Assembly (NCBI GenBank): GCA_020054965.1
Contig: JAIMZO010000082.1
Coordinates: 1 to 6,958, forward strand
Length of the DNA: 6,958 bases
Direction of reading: 5' to 3'
Source of the DNA: Spirochaeta sp.
GTDB lineage: Bacteria; Spirochaetota; Spirochaetia; Sphaerochaetales; Sphaerochaetaceae
Shown here: piece after piece, positions 1-5,544 of the stretch
Numbering within the stretch: position 1 is the stretch's first letter
Layout: every line of letters starts with the position of its first letter
Notes under the pieces: generated by a model
What the model was told of the DNA's origin: nothing
The model's input: the letters and a program-made list of their open reading frames with translations, nothing else
Databases searched by the model: none
Position numbers and translations under genes: made by a program

Positions 1-17
1 CGACGCTCTTCCGATCT
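1..17 (+). other. Residual Illumina TruSeq adapter (artefact, not genomic)
   Basis: The first 17 bases, CGACGCTCTTCCGATCT, are identical to the 3' end of the TruSeq universal / read-1 adapter as I recall it. A 17-base exact match ending precisely at the adapter's ligation junction is very unlikely by chance. The reading frame of the following gene happens to stay open through it, so translation of these bases would give a false N-terminal extension. Genomic sequence should be taken to begin at about position 18. Confidence 0.93.
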
Positions 18-547
18 ATGTCAAGGCGCTTGAAATGCTTGGGGTGACCCATGCCATTGGTATCTATGCAGTAGGTTCCATCACTGAGAAACTACCTCCA
101 GGAAAGGTTGGTTTGGTCAGTGATTTTATTGACCTTTCCTCCGGGAGAGATCATACCTTCTACACAGGGGGAGAGCATGGGGTGGTCCACACGTCCATGG
201 ATGAGGTTTTCGACACATCGTTGAGATCCCGTGTCCTCAAGGAAGATGAGTCCCTCCTGGATGCAGGCGTGTATATCTGCACCAATGGGCCGAGACTGGA
301 AACCCCGGCAGAAATTCGCTATCTGCGCCATATCGGTGGCGATATGGTGGGGATGACCTTGGCAACAGAGGTTTCCCTGCTTCGCGAGGCAGGCATATCC
401 ACGCTCGCCCTTGCCTACAGTATCAACTGGGCGGCAGGAATCGAGCATGGGCAGGTAACGTTCATTACCGATAAGCAGATTGCCTCGTTGAAGGGCCGGA
501 TGACGGAGCTCTGCCGTAACGTGCTTCAGTCAAGTTCCTCCAAGTGA
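18..547 (+). CDS. MTAP/PNP-family nucleoside phosphorylase, 5'-partial (possibly S-methyl-5'-thioinosine phosphorylase)
   Basis: This is the C-terminal two thirds of a trimeric purine nucleoside phosphorylase of the methylthioadenosine phosphorylase family, which splits a (methylthio)nucleoside with phosphate into free base and (methylthio)ribose-1-phosphate. The frame is open to the left edge, so the ATG at 35 is internal. Family members are about 245-290 residues, so roughly 80-100 N-terminal residues, including the first phosphate-binding loop, are missing. Visible landmarks, counted from the ATG at 35, are YAVGS (11-15), GPRLET (85-90) followed by AEIRYLR, GDMVGMT (102-108, ribose/phosphate region) and NWAAG (131-135). 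In human MTAP the last position has an aspartate-containing TDYD stretch that reads the 6-amino group of adenine. The asparagine in NWAAG is instead what I associate with 6-oxopurine enzymes, so methylthioinosine, inosine or guanosine are likelier substrates (inference). It lies tail to tail with metA, which suits a role in sulfur or purine salvage. Family assignment is firm; substrate is uncertain. Confidence 0.88.
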
Positions 548-1443
548 TAGGGAGTGTTCTGGTAGACATGGTAGTTCAGCCAGTTGCTGAACAATAGGTT
601 TGCATGACCTCTCCAGGTCACCTGAATTTCCCGTGTAGGATCATCTCCTTTAAAGTAGTTGACCGGAAGCTGGGCATCAAGCCCTGCCTTTCGGTCTCTT
701 GTATACTCCTCCAGGAGTGTTCTCTCGTCATATTCACTATGCCCCGTGACATACACCTGTCTCCCATTCCGGCTTGCCGCCAGGTAGACCCCTGCTTCCT
801 CACTGGTTGCAAGGATCTGGATGTCATTGAGTTTAGCGAGGCTCTCCTCATCGAGCCTGGTATGCCTGGAATGGGGTGCCCAGAATTGGTCATCAAACCC
901 ACGTACCAGTGGATGATTCCTCTCCAGTACCGAATGGCGGTAGATGCCTGAGAGCTTCTGGTCCAGCACCTGTTTCCCGATACCATGGTAGTGGTAGAGA
1001 GCTGCCTGCGCAGCCCAACACACGAACAATGAGGCAAACACATGCTTGTCGGCCCAACTGAGGATTGTCTCCAGCTCCTGCCAGTAGGCAACTTCCTCGA
1101 ATGCTAGGGTCTCCACAGGGCTCCCCGTGATGATGAGAGCATCGAAGTGCTCTTCTTTCACATGGGCAAAGGTCTGGTAAAATGCCTTCAAGTAGGATGA
1201 AGGTGTATGTTTGCTCTTATAGCTAGCAGTGGTGAGGAAGGTTATCTCCACCTGCAGGGCAGTATTACCGAGGAGACGGAGAAACTGCTCCTCTGTCCTC
1301 ATCTTATTGGGCATAAGGTTGAGGATGGCGACCTTGAGCGGGCGGATATCCTGGTGGATGGCCCTCTCAGCGGTCATGAAAAAGATGTTTTCCTGTTTAA
1401 GGACCTCAGCGGCAGGGTGGTCTTTTGGGATGGTCACTGGCAT
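526..1443 (-). CDS. metA: Homoserine O-acetyltransferase, MetA family
   Basis: This cytoplasmic enzyme activates homoserine by acylating its hydroxyl group, the first committed step of methionine synthesis. At 305 residues it is full length and aligns without offset to E. coli MetA. The catalytic cysteine is Cys142 (in SLFVCWAAQ), and His235 and Glu237 lie in GHSEYD, the same numbers as the E. coli triad. Residue 111 is Glu (ITGSPVETLAFEEV); in this family Glu111 goes with acetyl-CoA and Gly111 with succinyl-CoA, so the product should be O-acetylhomoserine. That is exactly the substrate of MetY encoded just upstream. The ATG at 1443 is preceded by a strong GGGGAGGA site (about 1450-1457) at 7-nt spacing. 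The start overlaps the end of metY by 10 bases, so translation is probably coupled. The 3' end overlaps the convergent phosphorylase gene by 22 bases, leaving no room for an intergenic terminator. Confidence 0.96.
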   Translation of the reverse strand: MPVTIPKDHPAAEVLKQENIFFMTAERAIHQDIRPLKVAILNLMPNKMRTEEQFLRLLGNTALQVEITFLTTASYKSKHTPSSYLKAFYQTFAHVKEEHFDALIITGSPVETLAFEEVAYWQELETILSWADKHVFASLFVCWAAQAALYHYHGIGKQVLDQKLSGIYRHSVLERNHPLVRGFDDQFWAPHSRHTRLDEESLAKLNDIQILATSEEAGVYLAASRNGRQVYVTGHSEYDERTLLEEYTRDRKAGLDAQLPVNYFKGDDPTREIQVTWRGHANLLFSNWLNYHVYQNTPYHLEELD

Positions 1444-2735
1444 GATGCGTCCTCCCCAAGTGCCTGAGACAGGTCTGAGAGCAGGTCATCAATATGTTCA
1501 CAGCCAATCGAGAGACGTACTGTGGTCTCCGAGATACCCTGACTTTCCAGCTCTTCCTTGGTGAGTTGGGAGTGGGTCGTGGTTCCAGGGTGGATTACCA
1601 GTGACTTAACATCTGCTACATTGGCAAGCAGGCTGAAAATCTCCAGTCGGTCAATGAATGCCTTTGCATCCTCGCCTGTTCCCTTGATGTCAAAGGTGAA
1701 GATGGAGATTCCACCTTTTGGGAAGTAGTGCTTGTAGAGTGTATGGTACGGGTTATCTTCCAGACTGGGATGCTGTACTTTTTCAACACAAGGATGGCCA
1801 GCGAGGAATTCGACCACCTTCAGCGTATTCTGTACATGCCTCTCTAGCCGTAAGGGAAGGGTTTCCAGCCCTTGGAGGAACAGGAATGCATTCAGTGGGG
1901 CAATGCATGGTCCAGTGTCCCTGAGCAGTACGGTACGTGCCTTGGTGATCCAGGCAGCCCTTCCTGCAGCATCAAGAAAACTCAACCCATGGTAACTGTC
2001 ATTCGGCTCTGTTACTTGAGGGAATTTGCCACTCTGTTTCCAGTTGAAATTACCACTGTCAATGATGATACCCCCAAGGCTTGTCCCATGGCCACCGATG
2101 AACTTTGTTGCAGAGTGCACGACGATGTCAGCACCATGCTCGATGGGACGAAGCAGATAGGGGGTTGCAAAGGTATTATCAACCACAAGAGGAATCTTAT
2201 GGCTGTGGGCAAGATCGGCCAAAGCCTTGAGGTCACAAAGTGTGGCATTCGGGTTGCCGATGGACTCAACGAACAGCGCCTTGGTGTTGTCCTGGATGGC
2301 CCTTTCCACGTCTGTGATATTGGTGGCATCAACAAAGGTGGTGGTGATGCCCCACTCAGGGAGCGTATGAGCAAACAGGTTGTAGGTTCCTCCATAGATG
2401 GTCTTCGCCGAGACGATATGGTCCTGGTTTTTTGCAAGGTTGAGTATGGAGAGCGTGATGGCAGCCGACCCGCTGGCAACAGCCAAGGCCCCAACACCGC
2501 CCTCAAGTTGGGCCATGCGTTTCTCAAACACTTCCTGGGTAGGGTTTCCCAGTCTGGTGTAGATGTTTCCGGTCTTGGAGAGGTTGAAGAGGGACTCGGC
2601 ATCATTGCAGCTGTCAAAGACATAGCTGGTGGTCTGGTAGATGGGTACTGCGCGGGATCCGGTTGCGCTGTCTGCTTTTTCTTGTCCTGCATGCAGGGCT
2701 AGGGTTTCAAAATGGTAGGTATTGTTGGTTTTCAT
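1434..2735 (-). CDS. metY: O-acetylhomoserine sulfhydrylase (O-acetylhomoserine aminocarboxypropyltransferase)
   Basis: This is a PLP-dependent enzyme of the Cys/Met-metabolism (cystathionine gamma-synthase-like) fold that makes homocysteine from O-acetylhomoserine and sulfide, or methionine if methanethiol is used. At 433 residues it has the length typical of MetY rather than of MetB/MetC (about 380-400). Lys211 in [11 protein letters not shown] is the PLP-binding lysine. Asp186 in VVDNTFATP should contact the pyridine nitrogen. Tyr59 and Arg61 in YTRLGNPT form the phosphate-binding contribution from the neighbouring subunit. ASGSAA (88-92) is the loop near the cofactor phosphate. The ATG at 2735 has an AGGAG site (2742-2746) at 6-nt spacing, and the N-terminus ([10 protein letters not shown]) matches family starts. 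It is first in a metY-metA operon, preceded by a long leader with two mini-ORFs and a clear promoter. Confidence 0.96.
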   Translation of the reverse strand: MKTNNTYHFETLALHAGQEKADSATGSRAVPIYQTTSYVFDSCNDAESLFNLSKTGNIYTRLGNPTQEVFEKRMAQLEGGVGALAVASGSAAITLSILNLAKNQDHIVSAKTIYGGTYNLFAHTLPEWGITTTFVDATNITDVERAIQDNTKALFVESIGNPNATLCDLKALADLAHSHKIPLVVDNTFATPYLLRPIEHGADIVVHSATKFIGGHGTSLGGIIIDSGNFNWKQSGKFPQVTEPNDSYHGLSFLDAAGRAAWITKARTVLLRDTGPCIAPLNAFLFLQGLETLPLRLERHVQNTLKVVEFLAGHPCVEKVQHPSLEDNPYHTLYKHYFPKGGISIFTFDIKGTGEDAKAFIDRLEIFSLLANVADVKSLVIHPGTTTHSQLTKEELESQGISETTVRLSIGCEHIDDLLSDLSQALGEDASCQ

Positions 2736-2761
2736 GGGTTGCTCCTGGATAAGATGATAGG

Positions 2762-2780
2762 GACCTGGCTACGCCGGGTC
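2762..2780 (-). promoter_or_regulatory. Second leader hairpin just upstream of metY
   Basis: The two arms GACCCGGC and GCCAGGUC pair around a GUA loop, 8 positions with a single C-A mismatch, in the metY leader RNA. On the opposite strand the mismatch would be a G-U pair. No U-run follows, so it is not a standard intrinsic terminator. It ends about 15 nt before the metY Shine-Dalgarno sequence. Confidence 0.35.
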
Positions 2781-2793
2781 TGTAGGATATTGT

Positions 2794-2853
2794 TCAGAAG
2801 CCTCGCATGTGGTCGGTTGCCGACCCACAACGTGGATGTTTTGCATGTTTCAT
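2794..2853 (-). CDS. Second leader mini-ORF upstream of metY (19 codons)
   Basis: The reading frame is ATG to TGA and encodes MKHAKHPRCGSATDHMRGF. An AAGGA site (2860-2864) lies 6 nt before the ATG, a good translation-initiation signal. The frame starts 18 nt after the stop of the first leader ORF and stops 58 nt before metY. Codons 10-14 (Gly-Ser-Ala-Thr-Asp) fall exactly within a perfect hairpin (2811-2825), so a translating ribosome would melt it. A cysteine codon (2827-2829) lies just before the 5' arm. I do not recognise the peptide. It is more likely a cis-acting leader than a functional protein. Translation is inferred from the ribosome binding site only. Confidence 0.5.
   Translation of the reverse strand: MKHAKHPRCGSATDHMRGF
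2811..2825 (-). promoter_or_regulatory. Perfect hairpin inside the second leader ORF
   Basis: On the minus-strand RNA, GGUCGG-CAA-CCGACC forms a 6-bp perfect stem with a 3-nt loop. With one bulged G the stem extends by UGU/ACA (about 2808-2829). It lies wholly within translated codons of the second mini-ORF. Its 5' side, GGGUC (2822-2826), is also complementary to GACCC (2776-2780) in the downstream hairpin, so the two structures can be mutually exclusive. A regulatory role is inference. Confidence 0.5.
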
Positions 2854-2871
2854 GATGGTTCCTTGAAGGTC

Positions 2872-2931
2872 TTATGCGGGTGCGTTTTGGCACATGTCAG
2901 ATTCACTACTGTCTTGCATGCTTTGCATCAT
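2872..2931 (-). CDS. First leader mini-ORF upstream of metY, methionine-rich (19 codons)
   Basis: The reading frame is ATG to TAA and encodes MMQSMQDSSESDMCQNAPA. A near-perfect AAGGAGG site (2939-2945) sits 7 nt from the first ATG, stronger than most sites in the window. Four of 19 residues are Met (positions 1, 2, 5, 13) and one is Cys (14). This is notable because the downstream operon makes methionine from a sulfide-derived intermediate. It begins about 45 nt after the predicted transcription start. The composition suggests a leader peptide sensing charged tRNA-Met or tRNA-Cys, but two of the Met codons form the start itself, so the enrichment may be modest chance. Confidence 0.5.
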   Translation of the reverse strand: MMQSMQDSSESDMCQNAPA

Positions 2932-2982
2932 TGATGTGCCTCCTTCAAGAAATTACCTACCGAATGGCTAGGGATTGGCGCT

Positions 2983-3011
2983 AGTATAGGGACACTGGGA
3001 AATGCGGTCAA
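2983..3011 (-). promoter_or_regulatory. Sigma-70-type promoter of the metY-metA leader
   Basis: On the minus strand a -35 box TTGACC (3006-3011) and a -10 box TATACT (2983-2988) are separated by exactly 17 nt, close to the housekeeping consensus. Transcription should start near 2976, giving a leader of about 240 nt before metY. The promoter lies just downstream of the putP terminator, so metY-metA is an independent transcription unit. Confidence 0.8.
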
Positions 3012-3023
3012 GTATTTAAATAC
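3012..3023. promoter_or_regulatory. 12-bp palindrome abutting the metY -35 box
   Basis: GTATTTAAATAC is a perfect palindrome whose inner edge touches the -35 hexamer, at about -36 to -47 from the predicted start. The position suits an activator site or an AT-rich UP element for the RNA polymerase alpha subunit. No specific regulator is recognised. Confidence 0.4.
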
Positions 3024-3047
3024 AAGAATCGGGTAAGGTGTAAGAGA

Positions 3048-3070
3048 ACCGGGGGGAGTTCCCCCCCGGC
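3048..3070 (-). terminator. Hairpin terminator after putP
   Basis: Immediately after the putP stop codon, minus-strand RNA folds as CCGGGGGG paired with CCCCCCGG around a short loop, an 8-bp all-GC stem flanked by A-rich sequence (AAAG) on its 5' side. The 3' tail UUCUCUU is pyrimidine-rich but not a pure U-run. The stem should still be very stable, so termination is likely. Confidence 0.75.
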
Positions 3071-3078
3071 TTTGTCCC

Positions 3079-4575
3079 TTAGTCTTCTGTTGCCATGAAG
3101 GCATCGAACTCCTTGAAGACATCTTCATCGGGATGCTTCTCAAGCAGGCTGAAAACGACCATGCAGAGGGAAGCGATTATGAAACCAGGGAGCAGCTCAT
3201 AGACATCGAATAGGCCTCCTGAAAGTTGCTTCCATACCACGACGGTAATACCACCTCCAAGCATGGCTGCCACCGCGCCATTCCTGCTGGCGCGTCTCCA
3301 GAAGAGAGAAGCGAGGATGACCGGGCCAAAGGTGGCCCCGAATCCTGCCCATGCATAGCTCACCACGTCGAAAATTGAGGAATGGGGATCCATTGCCAGG
3401 AAGATGGCTATGATGGTGATAGCAACGACGGTGAGCCTGCTGACCAACAAGGTCTCCTTGTCAGAGGCATCCTTCCTGAGCACGGCTTTATAGACATCCT
3501 TTGCAAATGCAGAAGAGGCAACCAGGAGTTGGCTGTCGGCGGTACTCATGCTTGCTGCTAGAATCGCACAGAGAAAGAACCCTGCTATGAAGGTGGGGAA
3601 TATTTTCTGCATGCTGACAATGAAAACAGCTTCTGCTGCACTCTGGGAGTCAAAGGTGGTGGGTAGAAGGAATATTTTCCCCACCACACCAACAAGCAAT
3701 GCTGCTGCCATGGCAATAACAACCCAGACCATGGCAATTTTTCGGCTCGTCTTGACTTCATGGTTGCTCCTGATGGACATGAAGCGAATGAGGATGTGCG
3801 GCATGCCGAAATATCCGAGGCCCCAGGCCAGTGCACTGAGGATCTGAAGGAACCCATAGCTGGTTCCAGGTGGAGTGACAAACGGGTTGATGAAGTGCTG
3901 GCCGAACTGGCTGAGCTGTTTGAAGGTATGGACTGGTCCCCCGATTGCAAATACTGCGATCACGCCAGTCATCACCAAGGCAAAGAACATCAAGCTTCCC
4001 TGCAGGAAGTCAGTTGCTACCACAGCCAGGTATCCACCGAGGAGCGTGTATCCAAGGATAACCAGTACGCCCAAGATAAGCGCAGCATAGTAATTCATAC
4101 CGAATACAGCGGTGAACAGTTTTGCGGAGGCAAGAAATCCACTTGCGGTGTAGACAATGAAAAACACCAGGATGATGATCGAGCTGATGGTTTGCAAGAG
4201 CTTGCTCTTGTCATGGAAACGGTTGGTGAGGAATTCTGGGATGGTGATGGAATCCTTAGCGTGAATGGAGTATTTTCTCATTCTCTTTGCCACCAACAAC
4301 CAGTTGAGGTACGTACCTACCAACAATCCAACCGCGGTCCAGAATGCTTCCTGGAGCCCAGTGAAGTAGGCGAGGCCTGGAAGACCCATGAGCAGCCAGC
4401 CAGACATATCGCTTGCCTCAGCACTGAGTGCTGTAAACCATGGACCGATTGAGCGACCACCAAGAAAATAGTCACTGGTGGATTTTGTTTTTCTGAATGT
4501 GAAAAACCCGATTGTTAGCATAAGCCCCAGATAGAGTGCAAAAGCCAAGGCAGTAATGAGCTGATAACTGTTCAT
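3079..4575 (-). CDS. putP: Sodium/proline symporter (SSF family)
   Basis: This inner-membrane secondary transporter most likely couples Na+ influx to proline uptake. From the chosen start it is 498 residues (E. coli PutP is 502) with many hydrophobic helices. The N-terminus resembles PutP closely: YFLGGRSIGPWFTALS then ASDMSGWLLMGLPG, in which Asp56 and Ser58 correspond to Na+-site residues Asp55 and Ser57 of E. coli. A second Na+-site element, MST (about 343-345), precedes DSQLLVASSAFAKDVYKA, the counterpart of the conserved QLLV-SSA region. A longer frame reaches 4647, but the extra 24 residues are hydrophilic, lack a family match and overlap the putative promoter. The ATG at 4575 has a GGGAG site 10 nt upstream and starts the first helix as expected. 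It has its own promoter and terminator. Proline as substrate is by family resemblance; related SSF members carry other solutes. Confidence 0.9.
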   Translation of the reverse strand: MNSYQLITALAFALYLGLMLTIGFFTFRKTKSTSDYFLGGRSIGPWFTALSAEASDMSGWLLMGLPGLAYFTGLQEAFWTAVGLLVGTYLNWLLVAKRMRKYSIHAKDSITIPEFLTNRFHDKSKLLQTISSIIILVFFIVYTASGFLASAKLFTAVFGMNYYAALILGVLVILGYTLLGGYLAVVATDFLQGSLMFFALVMTGVIAVFAIGGPVHTFKQLSQFGQHFINPFVTPPGTSYGFLQILSALAWGLGYFGMPHILIRFMSIRSNHEVKTSRKIAMVWVVIAMAAALLVGVVGKIFLLPTTFDSQSAAEAVFIVSMQKIFPTFIAGFFLCAILAASMSTADSQLLVASSAFAKDVYKAVLRKDASDKETLLVSRLTVVAITIIAIFLAMDPHSSIFDVVSYAWAGFGATFGPVILASLFWRRASRNGAVAAMLGGGITVVVWKQLSGGLFDVYELLPGFIIASLCMVVFSLLEKHPDEDVFKEFDAFMATED

Positions 4576-4585
4576 GATCACCATT

Positions 4586-4590
4586 CTCCC
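4586..4590 (-). promoter_or_regulatory. Ribosome binding site that sets the putP start
   Basis: GGGAG on the minus strand lies 10 nt from the ATG at 4575 but only 1 nt from the in-frame ATG at 4584, which excludes the latter. It overlaps one arm of the inverted repeat at 4589-4609 by two bases. Confidence 0.65.
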
Positions 4591-4609
4591 AACATTTAAT
4601 ACATGTTGG
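4589..4609. promoter_or_regulatory. Perfect inverted repeat at the putP start region (candidate operator)
   Basis: CCAACAT and ATGTTGG are perfect 7-bp arms around a 7-bp spacer. The repeat covers the predicted transcription start (about 4606) and reaches into the putP ribosome binding site. This placement is typical of a repressor operator. As RNA it could form a hairpin that partly hides the ribosome binding site. The cognate regulator is unknown. Confidence 0.5.
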
Positions 4610-4612
4610 TCC

Positions 4613-4641
4613 AGAATACCTATTGAAAAAGAGGGTGACAA
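4613..4641 (-). promoter_or_regulatory. Putative putP promoter
   Basis: On the minus strand TTGTCA (4636-4641) and TATTCT (4613-4618) are separated by 17 nt. This gives putP an independent start about 30 nt before its ATG, after the pot operon. Confidence 0.6.
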
Positions 4642-4668
4642 GGGCAATGGAAGTTATACTGCAAAAAA

Positions 4669-4687
4669 ATGCATAAATATGCATAAA
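4669..4687. repeat. Tandem TTTATGCAT repeats at 10-bp period, followed by a T-run
   Basis: Read on the minus strand, two 9-bp copies of TTTATGCAT (4679-4687 and 4669-4677) start exactly 10 bp apart, one helical turn, between potC and putP. ATGCAT is itself palindromic, so the pair can also fold as ATGCAT-ATTT-ATGCAT, and a run of T follows (minus strand of 4663-4669). It could thus be either a regulator-binding pair upstream of the putP promoter or a weak AT-rich terminator for the pot operon. Confidence 0.4.
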
Positions 4688-4740
4688 GTTGGGGTATGAA
4701 TTGGATCTTTTGCCGCTATTCAATGAGACAGAGGCGCCAG

Positions 4741-5544
4741 CTAACTGCTGGTAGCTACTGTCTTGAGGAACTTCCTGAAGAAGAATGCAATAAGCATGGT
4801 ACCCAGAATCATGACAAAGGTGAGTGCGTTTATCACCGGGGATACGCCATAGCGGATCATTGAGTAGACATACAGGGGTAATGTTCCTGAACCAGGACCT
4901 GAGACAAAGAAGGTGATGACAAAGTCCTCAAGTGACATGGTTATGCACATCAGGAATCCTGAAAGTACTGCAGGTATGATGGAGGGGATGATGACCTTGA
5001 GCAGGGTCTGCCGCTCATTGGCTCCCAAGTCACGTGCAGCCTCCAGGGTGGAGTAGTCAAACTCATCCAAGCGTGCACTTACCAACATGAACACAAAGGG
5101 TAGGTTGAAGGTGGTATGTGCTACAAATATGGTGAATAAGCCGAGACGAATCTTCACGGCAGAGAAGAAGATCAACATGGAGATACCGATGATTACCTCG
5201 GGGAGGACCATGGGAAGGTAGCTTACCGTGGTAATGTAGCTTCTTCCCTTGAATCGGTACCATTTGATGCCGATGGCTGCCAGACTTCCCAGTACGGTGG
5301 CAGATATGGAGCTCGTGAGTGCAATGATAAGACTATTCCTGAATGCAGCCCAAAGTGATGGGCTTTCATAGATAAGCGTCTTGTACCAGATAAGGCTTGC
5401 ACTCTCCCACTGCATTCCCTTTACGCTGTTGAACGAGAAGAATACCACGACAAACAGGGGAATGAAGAGGAATACTATGACCAAGGAGAGCATGGTATAG
5501 GAAAAGGAAAAGCTGGTTCTGGAGGAGTTTCTCTGATTGCTCAT
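4741..5544 (-). CDS. potC: Spermidine/putrescine ABC transporter permease PotC
   Basis: This is the second inner-membrane permease of a polyamine importer, pairing with PotB over the PotA ATPase dimer. At 267 residues it is normal family length. About six hydrophobic segments are visible (near residues 17-38, 68-92, 106-128, 134-156, 188-212 and 236-257). The cytoplasmic EAA loop that docks on the ATPase is at 168-190 (LEAARDLGANERQTLLKVIIP). The YLPMVLPEVIIGISML segment (109-124) and SLEDFVITFFVSGPGSGTLP (204-223) are characteristic of PotC. The ATG at 5544 overlaps the potB stop as ATGA, so the two are translationally coupled. The stop lies 165 nt before putP. potD, which commonly follows potC, is not there. 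Confidence 0.93.
   Translation of the reverse strand: MSNQRNSSRTSFSFSYTMLSLVIVFLFIPLFVVVFFSFNSVKGMQWESASLIWYKTLIYESPSLWAAFRNSLIIALTSSISATVLGSLAAIGIKWYRFKGRSYITTVSYLPMVLPEVIIGISMLIFFSAVKIRLGLFTIFVAHTTFNLPFVFMLVSARLDEFDYSTLEAARDLGANERQTLLKVIIPSIIPAVLSGFLMCITMSLEDFVITFFVSGPGSGTLPLYVYSMIRYGVSPVINALTFVMILGTMLIAFFFRKFLKTVATSS

Larger units (their letters stand above)
2736..3078. other. Intergenic region putP-metY (343 bases)
   Basis: Reading in the minus direction, this stretch holds the putP terminator, a 12-bp palindrome, the metY promoter, two mini-ORFs each with a ribosome binding site, two hairpins and the metY ribosome binding site. A SAM-I, SAM-II or SAM-IV consensus was looked for by eye and not found. 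No tRNA or other RNA gene is evident. Confidence 0.7.

Noticed and set aside
35..547. Complete 170-residue gene starting at the ATG at 35
   Set aside because: The frame is open to the left edge, family proteins are much longer, and there is no ribosome binding site; the ATG is internal to a truncated gene.
1872..2702. Long open frame (276 codons) on the plus strand opposite metY
   Set aside because: It lies fully antisense to a well-conserved metY, shows no recognisable domain, and is best explained as a shadow of metY codon usage.
2736..2976. SAM riboswitch upstream of metY
   Set aside because: GGCAACC-like bases and a CTTATC string occur, but the ordered core of SAM-I, the SAM-II pseudoknot and the SAM-IV core could not be traced. 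A covariance-model scan would settle it.
3760..4452. 230-codon open frame on the plus strand opposite putP
   Set aside because: It is hydrophilic, low in recognisable structure and fully antisense to putP; a coding shadow.
4576..4647. N-terminal extension of putP to the start at 4647
   Set aside because: The extra 24 residues do not resemble PutP, overlap the putative promoter and inverted repeat, and the ATG at 4575 has the better-spaced ribosome binding site.
4737..4751. CCAGC-AGTTA-GCTGG hairpin across the potC stop codon as an operon terminator
   Set aside because: Only a 5-bp stem and no U-run follows; too weak to call.
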